A DNA stretch of 64,000 bases. Origin: Luteitalea sp. (GTDB taxonomy: Bacteria > Acidobacteriota > Vicinamibacteria > Vicinamibacterales > Vicinamibacteraceae). The stretch lies in the NCBI GenBank assembly GCA_009377495.1, contig WHTZ01000016.1:1-64000 (forward strand). The letters run 5' to 3'. Under the pieces are notes generated by a model. The model did no database searches and was not told the origin of the DNA. It saw nothing but the letters and a program-made list of their open reading frames with translations. This document shows, in pieces, positions 17,488 to 26,179 of this stretch. The translations under genes were made by a program, and so were the position numbers. Every line of letters starts with the position of its first letter. Position 1 is the stretch's first letter.

Positions 17488-20069
17488 TCGCGTCAGACAT
17501 GCTGGATGCCAGGATCGTGGACGCGCTCGGGTGGACGCTCGTTCACTTCCTGTGGCAAGGCGCCGCAATCGGGCTGGCGACGGCCGTGGCGCTGCGACTG
17601 CTCGGCCGCTTCAGTCCTCGAGTCCGCTATGGCGTCGCGTGCAATGGCTTGCTGGCTCTGCTGGCCGCGCCGTGCGTCACCTTCGCTATGCTCGCGTCAG
17701 TGCCGGTACCGAGGCCTGTCGCTCCCGCCTCGGTTCGGTGGACGCTGGCCCCTGTGGCCACCGCGCTCAAGCGTGCCGCCTCCGCACGCGAAGCGCCCAC
17801 CGAAACGACCTCCCCTGCCTTACCAGCCGTCACGACATCACTGGCTCGGACGCGCAGCTTCTGGCTCATCTCGGTGATCGATCGAACACTGGCGAGCGTC
17901 GAGCGCTGGTTGTCGCTGTTCGTCTTGTGTTGGGCCATCGGGATCTGCGCTCTCTCCATCCGTCTCCTCGGCGGGTTGGTGATGCTCGAGCGCATGAAGC
18001 GAGTTGCAACGCGACCAATTCCAGCCGAATGGCAGGAACGCGCGAGCGACCTCGCGCGCCGCCTCGGCATCACGCGCGCGGTTCGGGTCCAGGAATCCGT
18101 CGCGGCCTTGACACCTGCCGTCATCGGCTGGATCCGTCCGGTGATCCTCGTGCCCACCAGTGCGCTCGCGGGCCTCACGCCGCAGCAGCTCGAAGCCATC
18201 CTCGCTCACGAGCTCGCGCACGTCAGGCGCCACGACTATCTTGTCAACCTTTTGCAGTCGCTGACGGAAACGTTACTTTTCTATCATCCCGCGGTCTGGT
18301 GCGTGTCCCATCAGATCCGCCTCGAGCGCGAGAACTGCTGCGACGACGTGGCGGTGTCCATGTGTGGCGATGCGGTGACGTATGCGGCCGCATTGACCGA
18401 GCTGGAAACGCTGCGTACCCGTCTCCCCCACGTGGCGGTTGCCGCGAGCGGCGGCTCACTGCTGCGCCGCATCCGTCGTCTGCTCGCTCCGGCGTCGCGG
18501 GCCGGCTCCTCATGGCCTGTGGCCAGCACAGCCGTCGCGGTCTTCGTTCTCGCGCTGGGCCTGGTCGCGACGCGACACTCTGTTGCGGCAGCACCGGAGG
18601 AGCAGGAACACGCGGCCGCGAGCAGCAACGGCGTCGATGAAAAGCGGAGCTGGTGGCGGATGATTCCCCCAGCACCTCCTGCACCCCCGACACCCCCGAC
18701 ACCCCCAACGCCTCCTACACCGCCAGCACCTCCGACACCCCCTACACCTCCTACACCTCCTACACCTCCTACACCGCCGGCACCTCCCGCATTCTGGAAT
18801 GACAGCGACAACAGCTCCTTCCGCATGGAGTGGAGAGACAAGGACGAGCGCGTCAGCATCCGTGGACGCGGTCGCATCGAGCTGACCGACGACGACGCGG
18901 ATGTGAAGAGCCTCGACGCTGATGGCTTCTTGGAGCTCGAATCGGGTAGCGGCAGGTGGTGGGGATCGAAGCGCCGCGTGGAGATTCGTCCGCGCCACAA
19001 CGGTCAGCTCGAGCGGCGCTGGTGGAAAGATGGCAAGGAAGCGAGCTTCGATCCGGAGGGACGTGCCTGGCTGGCAAAGATGCTTCCCGATCTCGTCCGG
19101 CGCACCGGCCTCGGAGCCGACGCTCGCGTTAAGCGTATCGTCGATCGTCACGGGCCGAACGGCTTGTTGGACGAGGTGTCACGGATTCCATCGGCCTTTG
19201 TCAAGCGCCTCTATCTGACCAAGCTGCTCGATTTGCAGGTGCTTGATACGCAGATCATGACGCGTCTGCTGGTGCAGGCGGGCCGCGAGATCTCCTCTGA
19301 TTTCGAGCTGGCACAGGTGCTGACAACCACGGCGACGAAAGGGCTCCGGCAGGATGAGAACAGACTCGCCTATCTTGCCGCGGCCAAAGCAATTGACAGC
19401 AGCTTCGAGCATCGCCGAGCGCTGACGGGCCTCATCGAGTCCGGTCCTCTCTCCGACGCGGTCATCGCGGCGCTGCTTGAGAACGGCGCAACCATCGACT
19501 CCGACTTCGAGCTCGCGACCACGCTGGTGGAGCTGTCGAAGAACCAGACACTCGAGGACAGCGCGATGCCGGCCTTCGCCGACGCGACGCAGACGATTCA
19601 ATCGGACTTCGAGCGTCGGCGCGTGCTCACACCCCTGCTGAAGCAGCCGCTGTCGCCATCGGTTCGCGGCGCGCTCCTCGAATCAGCGGCCCAGATCGGC
19701 TCGGACTTCGAGCTCGCCAGTACGCTGATCTCGCTGGTCGAGCACCAGGCGATTGACGATGCTACCAGACCGCCGTTCTTTCGGGCGGTCGAGTCCATCG
19801 GCTCAGCGTTCGAGCGCCGGCGAGTGTTGACGGCGCTGCTGTCGCACAGCCCTCTGCCGGATGCCGTCGTGCAAAACGTGCTTGCGTCGACTCGGGGCAT
19901 GAACAGCGCGTTCGAGATTGCCAGCGTGCTCACGAAGCTAGCAGAGACACAAACGTTGAACGATGCGACGCGCAAGGCGTACATCGAGGCCGCAGAGCAG
20001 ATCTCGTCTGACTTCGAGCGAGACCGCGCTCTGGCGAGGCTCGCGCGCGTCGATCCCGGCCAGCCTTAG
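17484..20069 (+). CDS. M56 (BlaR1-like) membrane sensor metallopeptidase with HEAT-like repeat tail
   Basis: The 861-aa protein starts with membrane helices (VHFLWQGAAIGLATAVALRLL and others) and an M56 domain with the zinc motif HELAHVRRHDY (about residue 241) and a downstream helix ERENCCDDVAV. A further membrane helix follows at about 350 (VASTAVAVFVLALGLVA), then a linker of proline-containing triplets (about 395-435), a beta-rich segment (about 440-560) and about seven repeats of 35 residues built on IxSDFExxxxLxxL up to the C-terminus. BlaR1 normally has a penicillin-binding sensor domain here. This repeat tail is a different probable sensor and should lie outside the membrane. It is coupled to blaI by a 4-bp overlap. 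Confidence 0.88.
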   Translation: MIASDMLDARIVDALGWTLVHFLWQGAAIGLATAVALRLLGRFSPRVRYGVACNGLLALLAAPCVTFAMLASVPVPRPVAPASVRWTLAPVATALKRAASAREAPTETTSPALPAVTTSLARTRSFWLISVIDRTLASVERWLSLFVLCWAIGICALSIRLLGGLVMLERMKRVATRPIPAEWQERASDLARRLGITRAVRVQESVAALTPAVIGWIRPVILVPTSALAGLTPQQLEAILAHELAHVRRHDYLVNLLQSLTETLLFYHPAVWCVSHQIRLERENCCDDVAVSMCGDAVTYAAALTELETLRTRLPHVAVAASGGSLLRRIRRLLAPASRAGSSWPVASTAVAVFVLALGLVATRHSVAAAPEEQEHAAASSNGVDEKRSWWRMIPPAPPAPPTPPTPPTPPTPPAPPTPPTPPTPPTPPTPPAPPAFWNDSDNSSFRMEWRDKDERVSIRGRGRIELTDDDADVKSLDADGFLELESGSGRWWGSKRRVEIRPRHNGQLERRWWKDGKEASFDPEGRAWLAKMLPDLVRRTGLGADARVKRIVDRHGPNGLLDEVSRIPSAFVKRLYLTKLLDLQVLDTQIMTRLLVQAGREISSDFELAQVLTTTATKGLRQDENRLAYLAAAKAIDSSFEHRRALTGLIESGPLSDAVIAALLENGATIDSDFELATTLVELSKNQTLEDSAMPAFADATQTIQSDFERRRVLTPLLKQPLSPSVRGALLESAAQIGSDFELASTLISLVEHQAIDDATRPPFFRAVESIGSAFERRRVLTALLSHSPLPDAVVQNVLASTRGMNSAFEIASVLTKLAETQTLNDATRKAYIEAAEQISSDFERDRALARLARVDPGQP
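18667..18790 (+). repeat. Proline/threonine-codon repeat inside the M56 gene
   Basis: About 120 bp consist of near-identical 9-base units of the type CCTCCTACA or CCCCCGACA, encoding PPT/PPA repeats. They form a stiff linker between the last membrane helix and the periplasmic part of the sensor. Such tracts expand and contract by slippage, so linker length may vary between strains. Confidence 0.8.
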
Positions 20070-21704
20070 CTCAGAACACGTGACTCTGGACCACGGTATC
20101 GGGGTTTGAATGCCACCCTCTCCGCCACCTCGAACTTCGTCCGAGGTGGGCGGAGCGGCTCGGTTTCCTGCCCTCCGCGGCTCGCGCCGCTCCGGGCCCG
20201 AATCCCTGCCTCCCAGCCAATCTCCTGTTTCGTTCCCGTCAGCCAGTAGATCGAACGGCTTAACGTAAGTGACTGAAAGACTTCCGCGGTCGAACGTCGA
20301 GTTCGATACCAGCGTTTTCAGCAGGCGCGCCTGTTCACGCGGATCCTGCCGAATGAACAGATTGTGGGCGCTTTTCGCGAGTTCTAGAATCTTCGACCCC
20401 GTGGCCGCGTAATCGTGGCTGGCGCGTTCGTGGCGTGCCGTCTCGCGCCGGGTGGAAGCGAGTTCAGCCTCCCACTCCCCGGACTTTCTGAGCCACAGTT
20501 CGTCGCTGATTCGTCCGCCCAGGCGGTCGTCGTACGCTTTGTCGAGCTTCGCCTGAATGGCGAGGTACCGCTGCTGCAGCTGCATCACGGCCGTTCGGTG
20601 GTAGCGCTCTTTGTCGCTCTGGCTCTCGCGCAGCGCTTCGGCGATCCAGTTCGCAACGTCGATGGGCACCTGGATGCGCTTGACGACGTCAGCAAACAGC
20701 CGGGAGAGCTCTTCTTCGCGGACATACGTGTTGCCGCAGGACCCGCGTCCGCCGGTGCAGTGGTAGTACACGTAGCGGCCTTTCTTGATCTCGGCGGTCA
20801 CTGCACAACCGCAACGTCCGCAGGAGACCAGACCCGTGAACGCATGCCGCCGCTTGGTGTATTTCGGTCGGTTCGCGGCCTCGAACACGTCCTGGACCTG
20901 CTCGAACAACGCCATCGAGATGATCGGCTGATGGAGACCCGTGTAACGTTTCCCCTTCCAAAGGAACTCGCCGGCGTAGATCGGGTTCCGGAGGATGCGA
21001 TGAACCTCTGATTTCACGAGGCGCCGTACCGAGCGCGGATGCGTTAGCCCGAGTTCGCCGGCGATGCGAGTGACCTCCTTCAGCGAGACGTCTCCCTGCG
21101 CATATCGTTCAAAGAGCCGCGCCACCAGCGGTCCGCGTAGCGGGTCGACTTCGATCCGGTGCGTCTCGAGGTTGTTCAAGAACCCGACGTGTGCGACTGT
21201 CGGCCAATGCCCCTGTTCGGCCTTCTCACGCATGCCCTTCCGAACCTCCTCGGAAAGGTTGTCGATGTAGTTCTTGGCCATCAGGACCCGGATCCCGTGC
21301 ATGAACTTCTCGGAGGATCGCGAGTCTTCGGACAGGACGACACCTTCCTTGACCAGGTGGACGTCGATGTCGAGGTCCGCGACCGTGACCCAGTCTTTGA
21401 TGTTCCGGTAGAGGCGGTCCGTCTTCTCGACCAGGAGCGTGCAACAGGCTGTGGAGGCGGCCTGGAGGAAGCTCACCATCTCGTCGAAACCGGGGCGTCC
21501 CGTACGCTTCGCGGTCTCGATGTCTTCGAACTCCTGGACGACGTTGAAGCCGTGGGTTTCCGCGTACTCGCGCAGCAGCTTCTGCTGCGCCGGAATGGAG
21601 AAGCCTTCCTTCTCCTGCTCCTTCGACGACACGCGGACGTACAGCACGGCGTCTCGGCCGGACACAGGGCCATCAGCGCGGGTGTTCTGTGGGCGTCGCT
21701 TCAT
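19938..21704 (-). CDS. Large serine recombinase (resolvase/recombinase zinc-ribbon type)
   Basis: ATG 21704 gives MKRRPQNTRADG followed by the resolvase domain AVLYVRVSSKEQEKEGFSIP, with the catalytic Ser in RVSS, and conserved LLVEKTDRLYRN. A recombinase domain follows (HRILRNPIYAGEFLWKGKRY), then a zinc ribbon (CGRCGCAV, YYHCTGGRGSCGNTY), a coiled coil and a C-terminal segment. The family integrates or excises elements at short att cores. Homology with the truncated copy at 38870-39360 stops exactly at WLGGRDS, the translated att core. The last about 95 residues therefore come from the insertion site and overlap the end of the M56 gene antisense. The natural C-terminus probably lay just past the core. 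Confidence 0.85.
   Translation of the reverse strand: MKRRPQNTRADGPVSGRDAVLYVRVSSKEQEKEGFSIPAQQKLLREYAETHGFNVVQEFEDIETAKRTGRPGFDEMVSFLQAASTACCTLLVEKTDRLYRNIKDWVTVADLDIDVHLVKEGVVLSEDSRSSEKFMHGIRVLMAKNYIDNLSEEVRKGMREKAEQGHWPTVAHVGFLNNLETHRIEVDPLRGPLVARLFERYAQGDVSLKEVTRIAGELGLTHPRSVRRLVKSEVHRILRNPIYAGEFLWKGKRYTGLHQPIISMALFEQVQDVFEAANRPKYTKRRHAFTGLVSCGRCGCAVTAEIKKGRYVYYHCTGGRGSCGNTYVREEELSRLFADVVKRIQVPIDVANWIAEALRESQSDKERYHRTAVMQLQQRYLAIQAKLDKAYDDRLGGRISDELWLRKSGEWEAELASTRRETARHERASHDYAATGSKILELAKSAHNLFIRQDPREQARLLKTLVSNSTFDRGSLSVTYVKPFDLLADGNETGDWLGGRDSGPERREPRRAGNRAAPPTSDEVRGGGEGGIQTPIPWSRVTCSELRLAGIDAREPRQSAVSLEVRRDLLCGLDVRLARRIVQRLCLC
20084..20220. other. Tandem att-like sites made of tRNA 3'-end sequences (attachment site A)
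   Basis: Two tRNA-like 3' ends follow one another. At 20084-20126, CTCTGGACCACGGTATCGG continues to a T-arm-like GTTTGAAT and CTCTCCGCCA. At 20199-20220 lies the core GAATCCCTGCCTCCCAGCCA with one extra base on each side. The first block looks like the anticodon loop (CTCTGGA, anticodon CTG) through CCA of a tRNA-Gln; no 5' half exists. A near-perfect hairpin (20120-20132/20142-20155, CTCCGCC and GGGCGGAG outer arms) sits between them. The core recurs at 25971-25992 and 38912-38933. I read this as the left attachment site of the element ending near 25992. Confidence 0.6.
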
Positions 21705-21965
21705 GGTCCGTTCGACTCCACCGGCCGGTCGCACGGGTGCTGCGTCAGGGACCATTCTCGCAGGATCGCGAAGTACGCGATCACGTTTTGTCGGAGGTCC
21801 GGATCCCCATCGATCCAATGAGCGACCTCAGCCACGAGAGCTTCTCCGCGCCCGTACGGGCCGGTGTCGTATCTCCCGCGCCGTCGCGCCTGGGCCGGAC
21901 GGTCTGACCTGTCGGTCGAACGGCGAGAGCGCACCTGTCGGGCCATCACATAAGAGCCTCGCTTG

Positions 21966-22049
21966 GGCGCCGCCGAGGCCCTCGTCAAGCCCGCCAGCCC
22001 TGAAGGGGGCGGAGCGGAGCGACGAGGCTTGACGAGGCCGAGGGGCGCC
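21966..22049. repeat. Long imperfect inverted repeat
   Basis: CCTCGTCAAGCC (21980-21991) is an exact inverse of the segment at 22026-22037. GGCGCC occurs on both outer sides (21966-21971 and 22044-22049), with near-complementary sequence in between. Transcribed, this would make an extended stem of about 20 bp with an internal GC-rich hairpin. Confidence 0.6.
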
Positions 22050-22978
22050 AGACAATCGCGTGATGTGATGGCCCGGCCCCTGCTCATGGACAGCTCCTTC
22101 GCGGCGTCGATGCCGTTCGTGAATGCACGACCGCGTCGAGCGGGTCGTGCGCACGTTGCAGTGAGAGGAGCCTGGCTCTAAGAGCGAAGGCGCTCGGCGC
22201 TCAGTAGACGCGCTCGTTCCGTGCGCGTCTGCGTACTGGGCGCGAGCCTCGCTGGTGGCGCGGATGTGGACGTGGGGTCGACATCGACGCGCGCGCGGCT
22301 CTGCCTCGCGCGCCGGTCGCGTGGCGGCGACCGAAGGGGCGAACGTCTGAGGGCATCACGCCGTGTCGGGCGACGCCGTGCGGGTCGATTGGACTCGTTC
22401 TCGGTGGGTCGCGGCCAGATTGAGGTTGGCGCCGCGACGGCTGGCGCTTCTGCTCAGAGGCGCCGAGCGCTCGCCGGCAGAATCGAGAACCTTGACCCTC
22501 TACCCTATAGAACGCTCTAAATCGGCGGTTTCTAACATAACGTGTGCGTCAACTCTCATGCGAGACAAGGTGGGCAGTCACGCGAATGTTTCCGTCCAGG
22601 GCTTCGATGTGGGTCAGCCTGGCGCCACGCCGCCGTTTGCTCCGGGCTCGATCCGCGTGCGTGACCTGGCCCGCGTCGCGCGCGAAACCAGTTGTCGGTC
22701 TGCGCGTGGGCGGCGCGGACGCGTTGTGCGGGTCCTGGCACGCGACGGAGGTCAAGGGTGTTCTAAGCCGCGATCACGTGGCGCGTCGCTTGACGGGTCT
22801 CGTCGTTGGCAGTCGCTCGTTCCTTCCTGTCCCGCCGCAGGCGCCGGGCGCCGTAGACCGACGCTTCCAGGACAAGCGGTCCCGATGGTCGCAGCGGTCG
22901 AGACACACCGCGGAGCCTCTTCATTGTCGCGCGCCGGACACCGGCATGGACCAGATGTGGGACCGTTCGTCGGCGCGA

Positions 22979-23061
22979 CACCCGGGGCGTGAGCGACCCC
23001 CTCGAGCAGCGCGTGGGGTCGGATTCGCGGTCAAAACAAGGGGTCGCTCACGCCCCGGGTG
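22979..23061. repeat. Perfect 22-bp inverted repeat
   Basis: The 22 bases at 22979-23000 (beginning CACCCGGGGCGTGAGCG) are repeated exactly in inverse at 23040-23061, with 39 bp between. The arms are GC-rich and would form a very stable hairpin or act as a binding site for a dimeric recombination or replication protein. No coding frame explains them. Confidence 0.75.
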
Positions 23062-24156
23062 CTTCCGCAGTTGCTCTCCGCCGGGCGACCGGGGCGGCAC
23101 AGAACGCCGCCCTCTCTCTGCCATCTGTTGCCCTATCACTCGCGGCGGCAACGACTTCCACGAGGGCGGCGCTTTTCACTGCAGCTTCATGATTGCGCTC
23201 CGTTCCGACGAACAAGGGGACAGACGCAGGGACAATTGCGATCGGGCGTTTTGTCCCTTCCCTCGTCCCCCCGTGTACCCCTCATGTCGCGCGGTCGCAA
23301 CCAGGGAAGGAGATGGAGATACTGGTGCAGCAGCACCCAGTGCTCGAGCTACCCAGTCCCCGTGCGGAGAGAACCGGGGGAAGCGGCGGCGTCCACGACG
23401 GTCGGACGGGTGGCGGAGCCAGGTTCGGGTGCACCGCGCTTTCCGCAAACCCACAAGGAGAGTGCGGGTTGCGGCTGATCTCGCGGAGTCCGGGAGGGAA
23501 ATACTGCATCCGCGCCACTGTTCCTCTTACCGCTCCTCCGTCTGCGTGCAACGCTCATACGGATCGACAACGAGAGGGGCCAAAGCAGGGGCCGAGTGCG
23601 TACAAGCTCGTTGGCCCCCCTTTCGGCCCCAGATCCACGAGCCAGGGCTATGGATGTCCGATCCAGAGCTGGACCGGCTATTCCCGGTGTGGCCTCTCCC
23701 TGGTACAACCGCTGAGCATCAGTGAGACCTGGCGAAGCGCACAGGGTCACATCTCAGTTGGAATACACCCGAAGTTCTTGCAAGCCACATCTATCTTTCC
23801 CTGTCCGCTTCGGTCGCACACGTCGGCGCATCGGTGGATGGAGTCGCACTTTTGGGCAACACGAGCAAACTGGCGCACATGTATGCAAGCGGCACCGGCC
23901 GTGATGTCGATCACACCGGCTGTTATTTTGAGCAGCCGACTTCCGGCTAGTGGGCCTTCGGCGTGCCCGCCTACGGGTATTGCATCGAAGGTGCTGACGA
24001 TGGCATCGTCATCGAGAAGGCAGAGCTCGCCTGGACTCACCGCGAGTCTGGCGCCTTCTGCACAACAGTTCTTTCGGAGGCGGCGGAGGTCTGATGAGTG
24101 CCGATCGTTGCTCTGCCGCACACCGACGTAGTACGGTGAGGGCGCAGGAGGTAGCT

Positions 24157-25305
24157 GTGGCACGCGGAACGCAAGTACCGATCACACCGGACGTTCTCAG
24201 GTGGGCGATTTCAGAATCGGGGCACGGCCCCGAGGAACTCGCCAGCGCCGTGGGCGTGTCGCCGGATGTCCTCGACGCGTGGCAGGCGGGCGGCTCTCGC
24301 CCGAACCTTACCCAGGCTCGGCGGCTCGCCTCGAAGCTTCACCGGCCATTGGCGGCGTTGCTCCTGCCCAGCCCCCCCAAGGCGCGACCACTCGCTGTGG
24401 AATTTCGGCATCCTGCCAGCGCGCGGCGCGAACTGAACGCATCGGAGAGAAGGCATCTGCGGCGGGCCAGCCGGATTCAGGAGACGTTGTCCTGGATTGC
24501 TGGGGAGCTTGCGCTCGATGCACCCCAGACGCCGTCCGGATCGGTCTCGGACGATCCGGCGCCTCTCGCAGCCGAAACGAGGAGGCTGCTCGGCATCACG
24601 ACGACGCAGCAAGTCGAGTGGCGATCGTCGGCGATCGCATTCGATCATTGGCGAAGCGCGCTCGAAGACACCGGCCACGTAGTGCTGTTGTTCTCGATTG
24701 GCAAGGCATCGTGTCGAGGCTTCTCAGCATGGGATCCGCGCGCTCCGATCATCGCCGTGAACACGGCATGGAACGAGGAGGCACGGATCTACACCTTGTT
24801 CCACGAGTTCGGCCACTTGATCACCAGGACGAGCTCCGCGTGCGTCGAATCACTACGGACTAGCGAACACGGGGATCCCATTGAACGGTGGTGTGAGCGG
24901 TTCGCTGCTGATGTCCTGATGCCCGGGCACGACGTGGAAATGTTCCTGCGCCAGCAAGGCTGGACGCCGGCGAAGAGGATCACGAGTCTCGATGCCGCTG
25001 CCGCCATGGCGAGGCGATTCAAGGTGAGCCTCCGAGCCGCAGTGATCAGACTGGTAACGATCAAGGCGGCGACATGGGACCTCTACGATCAAATCCCTGT
25101 CGTGGCGGACAAGAAGCCTGACGCTGGAGGTGGGACCGGCCGGAGTCGGACCGAGATCAGGGAGGACCAGTTCGGCGACCGCGTGGCCTCGGTGTTGGTT
25201 GATGCAGTTGAGAAGGACGTCATCGGTCGTTCGCAGGCTGTCGATTTCCTGGACATCCCGGACAGCTCGTTCGACGATCTTGCGCGGGCGGCGCACGGTG
25301 CGTAG
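24157..25305 (+). CDS. Xre-type HTH fused to ImmA/IrrE metallopeptidase
   Basis: GTG 24157 was chosen over the upstream ATG at 24094 because AGGAGG lies 5 bp before it. The 382-aa protein has an N-terminal lambda-repressor-like HTH (PDVLRWAISESGHGPEELASAVGVSPDVLDAWQAG), a basic linker and a zinc peptidase domain with HEFGHLI (about residue 225) and the partner helix ERWCERFAADVLMP. Such COG2856 proteins act as antitoxin or repressor that can destroy itself or a partner under stress. The DUF4411 gene starts 3 bp after its stop, forming a toxin-antitoxin-like operon. It is cargo of the 20-26 kb element. Confidence 0.88.
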   Translation: MARGTQVPITPDVLRWAISESGHGPEELASAVGVSPDVLDAWQAGGSRPNLTQARRLASKLHRPLAALLLPSPPKARPLAVEFRHPASARRELNASERRHLRRASRIQETLSWIAGELALDAPQTPSGSVSDDPAPLAAETRRLLGITTTQQVEWRSSAIAFDHWRSALEDTGHVVLLFSIGKASCRGFSAWDPRAPIIAVNTAWNEEARIYTLFHEFGHLITRTSSACVESLRTSEHGDPIERWCERFAADVLMPGHDVEMFLRQQGWTPAKRITSLDAAAAMARRFKVSLRAAVIRLVTIKAATWDLYDQIPVVADKKPDAGGGTGRSRTEIREDQFGDRVASVLVDAVEKDVIGRSQAVDFLDIPDSSFDDLARAAHGA

Positions 25306-25308
25306 CGC

Positions 25309-25806
25309 GTGGTCGCTGGCGTTGTCTGGGTCGTGGATACGTCGTCGATTGTCGAGGTTCGCAGATCAGTCGAGAACACGAAGAAGCCCCACGTGTTCGA
25401 GAAGCTCACGGAGCTGGTGAGTCAGGGCCGGCTGGTATTCCCGCGCCAGGTGCTCGGCGAACTGGCGCGCGTGGCAGACCCCGTTGGTCCGGATCAGCAG
25501 TATCTGTGGGCGAAGCGGAATCAAGCCACGGCCTGCCAGAACGATCCATCGCTCGAAGCGGTGAAAGAGGTGCTTGCTGTCGTCCCCCGCGTCCTGGATC
25601 CGGACAAGGACACGGGCGCAGAGGAGGCGGATCCGTACGTGCTGGCGAAGACACAGGATCTGAGGCGGGACGGAACGGACGCTCGCGTCGTTACGGAGGA
25701 GAAGAACGACACGCCGAGGAAGATGTCGCTGAGAACGGCTGCTGGCCTGTTGGGCATTCCGTCCGTTCCCCTTCGCGCCTTCCTGGAATTCGAGGGAATC
25801 CTGTGA
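25309..25806 (+). CDS. DUF4411/PIN-like putative toxin
   Basis: The 165-aa protein starts VVWVVDTSSIVEVRRSV, a PIN-like first strand with an Asp. It contains conserved acidic residues in the middle (EEADPYVLAKTQDL) and ends VVTEEKNDTPRKMSLRTAAGLLGIP, characteristic of DUF4411. These proteins are predicted PIN-fold RNases paired with Xre-ImmA proteins, as here. The GTG start at 25309 lies just 3 bp after the previous stop. The full length is present, so unlike three other PIN genes in this window it is probably functional. Confidence 0.8.
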   Translation: MVAGVVWVVDTSSIVEVRRSVENTKKPHVFEKLTELVSQGRLVFPRQVLGELARVADPVGPDQQYLWAKRNQATACQNDPSLEAVKEVLAVVPRVLDPDKDTGAEEADPYVLAKTQDLRRDGTDARVVTEEKNDTPRKMSLRTAAGLLGIPSVPLRAFLEFEGIL

Positions 25807-26179
25807 CGATGTGAGGCCGGCCCCCTGAGACACGATGAGACACGCTGCACGAGAACGCGCGGAAACAGAAGGGAGCGGACGGAGGTGATGGCGAGAAAGA
25901 CGGCCTGAAAACGCACGGACGGGAGCGGACGGGACCCCGTCGACGGTTCTCTGGACCACGGTATCGGCGTCGAATCCCTGCCTCCCAGCCAAGCTCTTCC
26001 GGTAGAGTGCACCACTCCGTGCTGCTATGAACGCAAGTTCTGGAGGATTCCCTACGCGGAGTGACAGTGCCGACTGCCTAGTCGACGAAGTTCGGTGAAC
26101 AGGACCGAATCGCAGTAGCCCTTCATTAGCGGAACTATTGGCGGCCGCCGAGCGTCTCTATCCGCGATCGGGGAGGCCC
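25807..26179. other. Element end and intergenic region
   Basis: This stretch carries the right end of the 20-26 kb element. Direct repeats of GGGAGCGGACGG-type sequence occur at about 25872 and 25921, and attachment site B at 25949-25992. No gene was recognised. The remaining DNA up to the ADOP start at 26180 shows no clear structure. Confidence 0.5.
25949..25992. other. tRNA-Gln(CTG)-like 3' half: attachment site B
   Basis: CTCTGGACCACGGTATCGG (25949-25967) followed directly by the 22-bp core at 25971-25992 (inner part GAATCCCTGCCTCCCAGCCA) reads as a tRNA-Gln(CTG) from anticodon loop to CCA, without a 5' half. Both parts recur at site A (20084-20102 and 20199-20220). To the right of the core the sequence differs from sites A and C, as expected for the opposite end of an integrated element. 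Confidence 0.65.

Larger units (their letters stand above)
21705..24156. other. 2.4-kb element region without a convincing gene
   Basis: Several open frames exist on both strands, but none shows a recognisable domain, a sensible start site or protein-like composition. They look like chance frames in GC-rich DNA. The region holds large inverted repeats (21966-22049 and 22979-23061) and an AT-richer patch near 22500-22560 that could be a promoter. Its position between the recombinase and the Xre-ImmA cargo suggests non-coding element functions or decayed genes. Confidence 0.45.

Noticed and set aside
18667-18790. Short regular repeats suggesting a CRISPR-like array
   Set aside because: The units are 9 bp, contiguous and in frame, encoding PPT/PPA in the M56 protein. 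There are no spacers.
20084-20220. A possible complete tRNA gene
   Set aside because: Only anticodon-loop-to-CCA sequence is present. The left flank is the M56 coding region and cannot supply an acceptor or D arm, so it is an att-like remnant.
22363-24131. Several 200-390-codon open frames on the plus strand of the element's middle
   Set aside because: They overlap each other in different frames, are rich in Arg, Gly, Ser and Pro and show no family motif or ribosome-binding site. Kept only as a gene-poor region.
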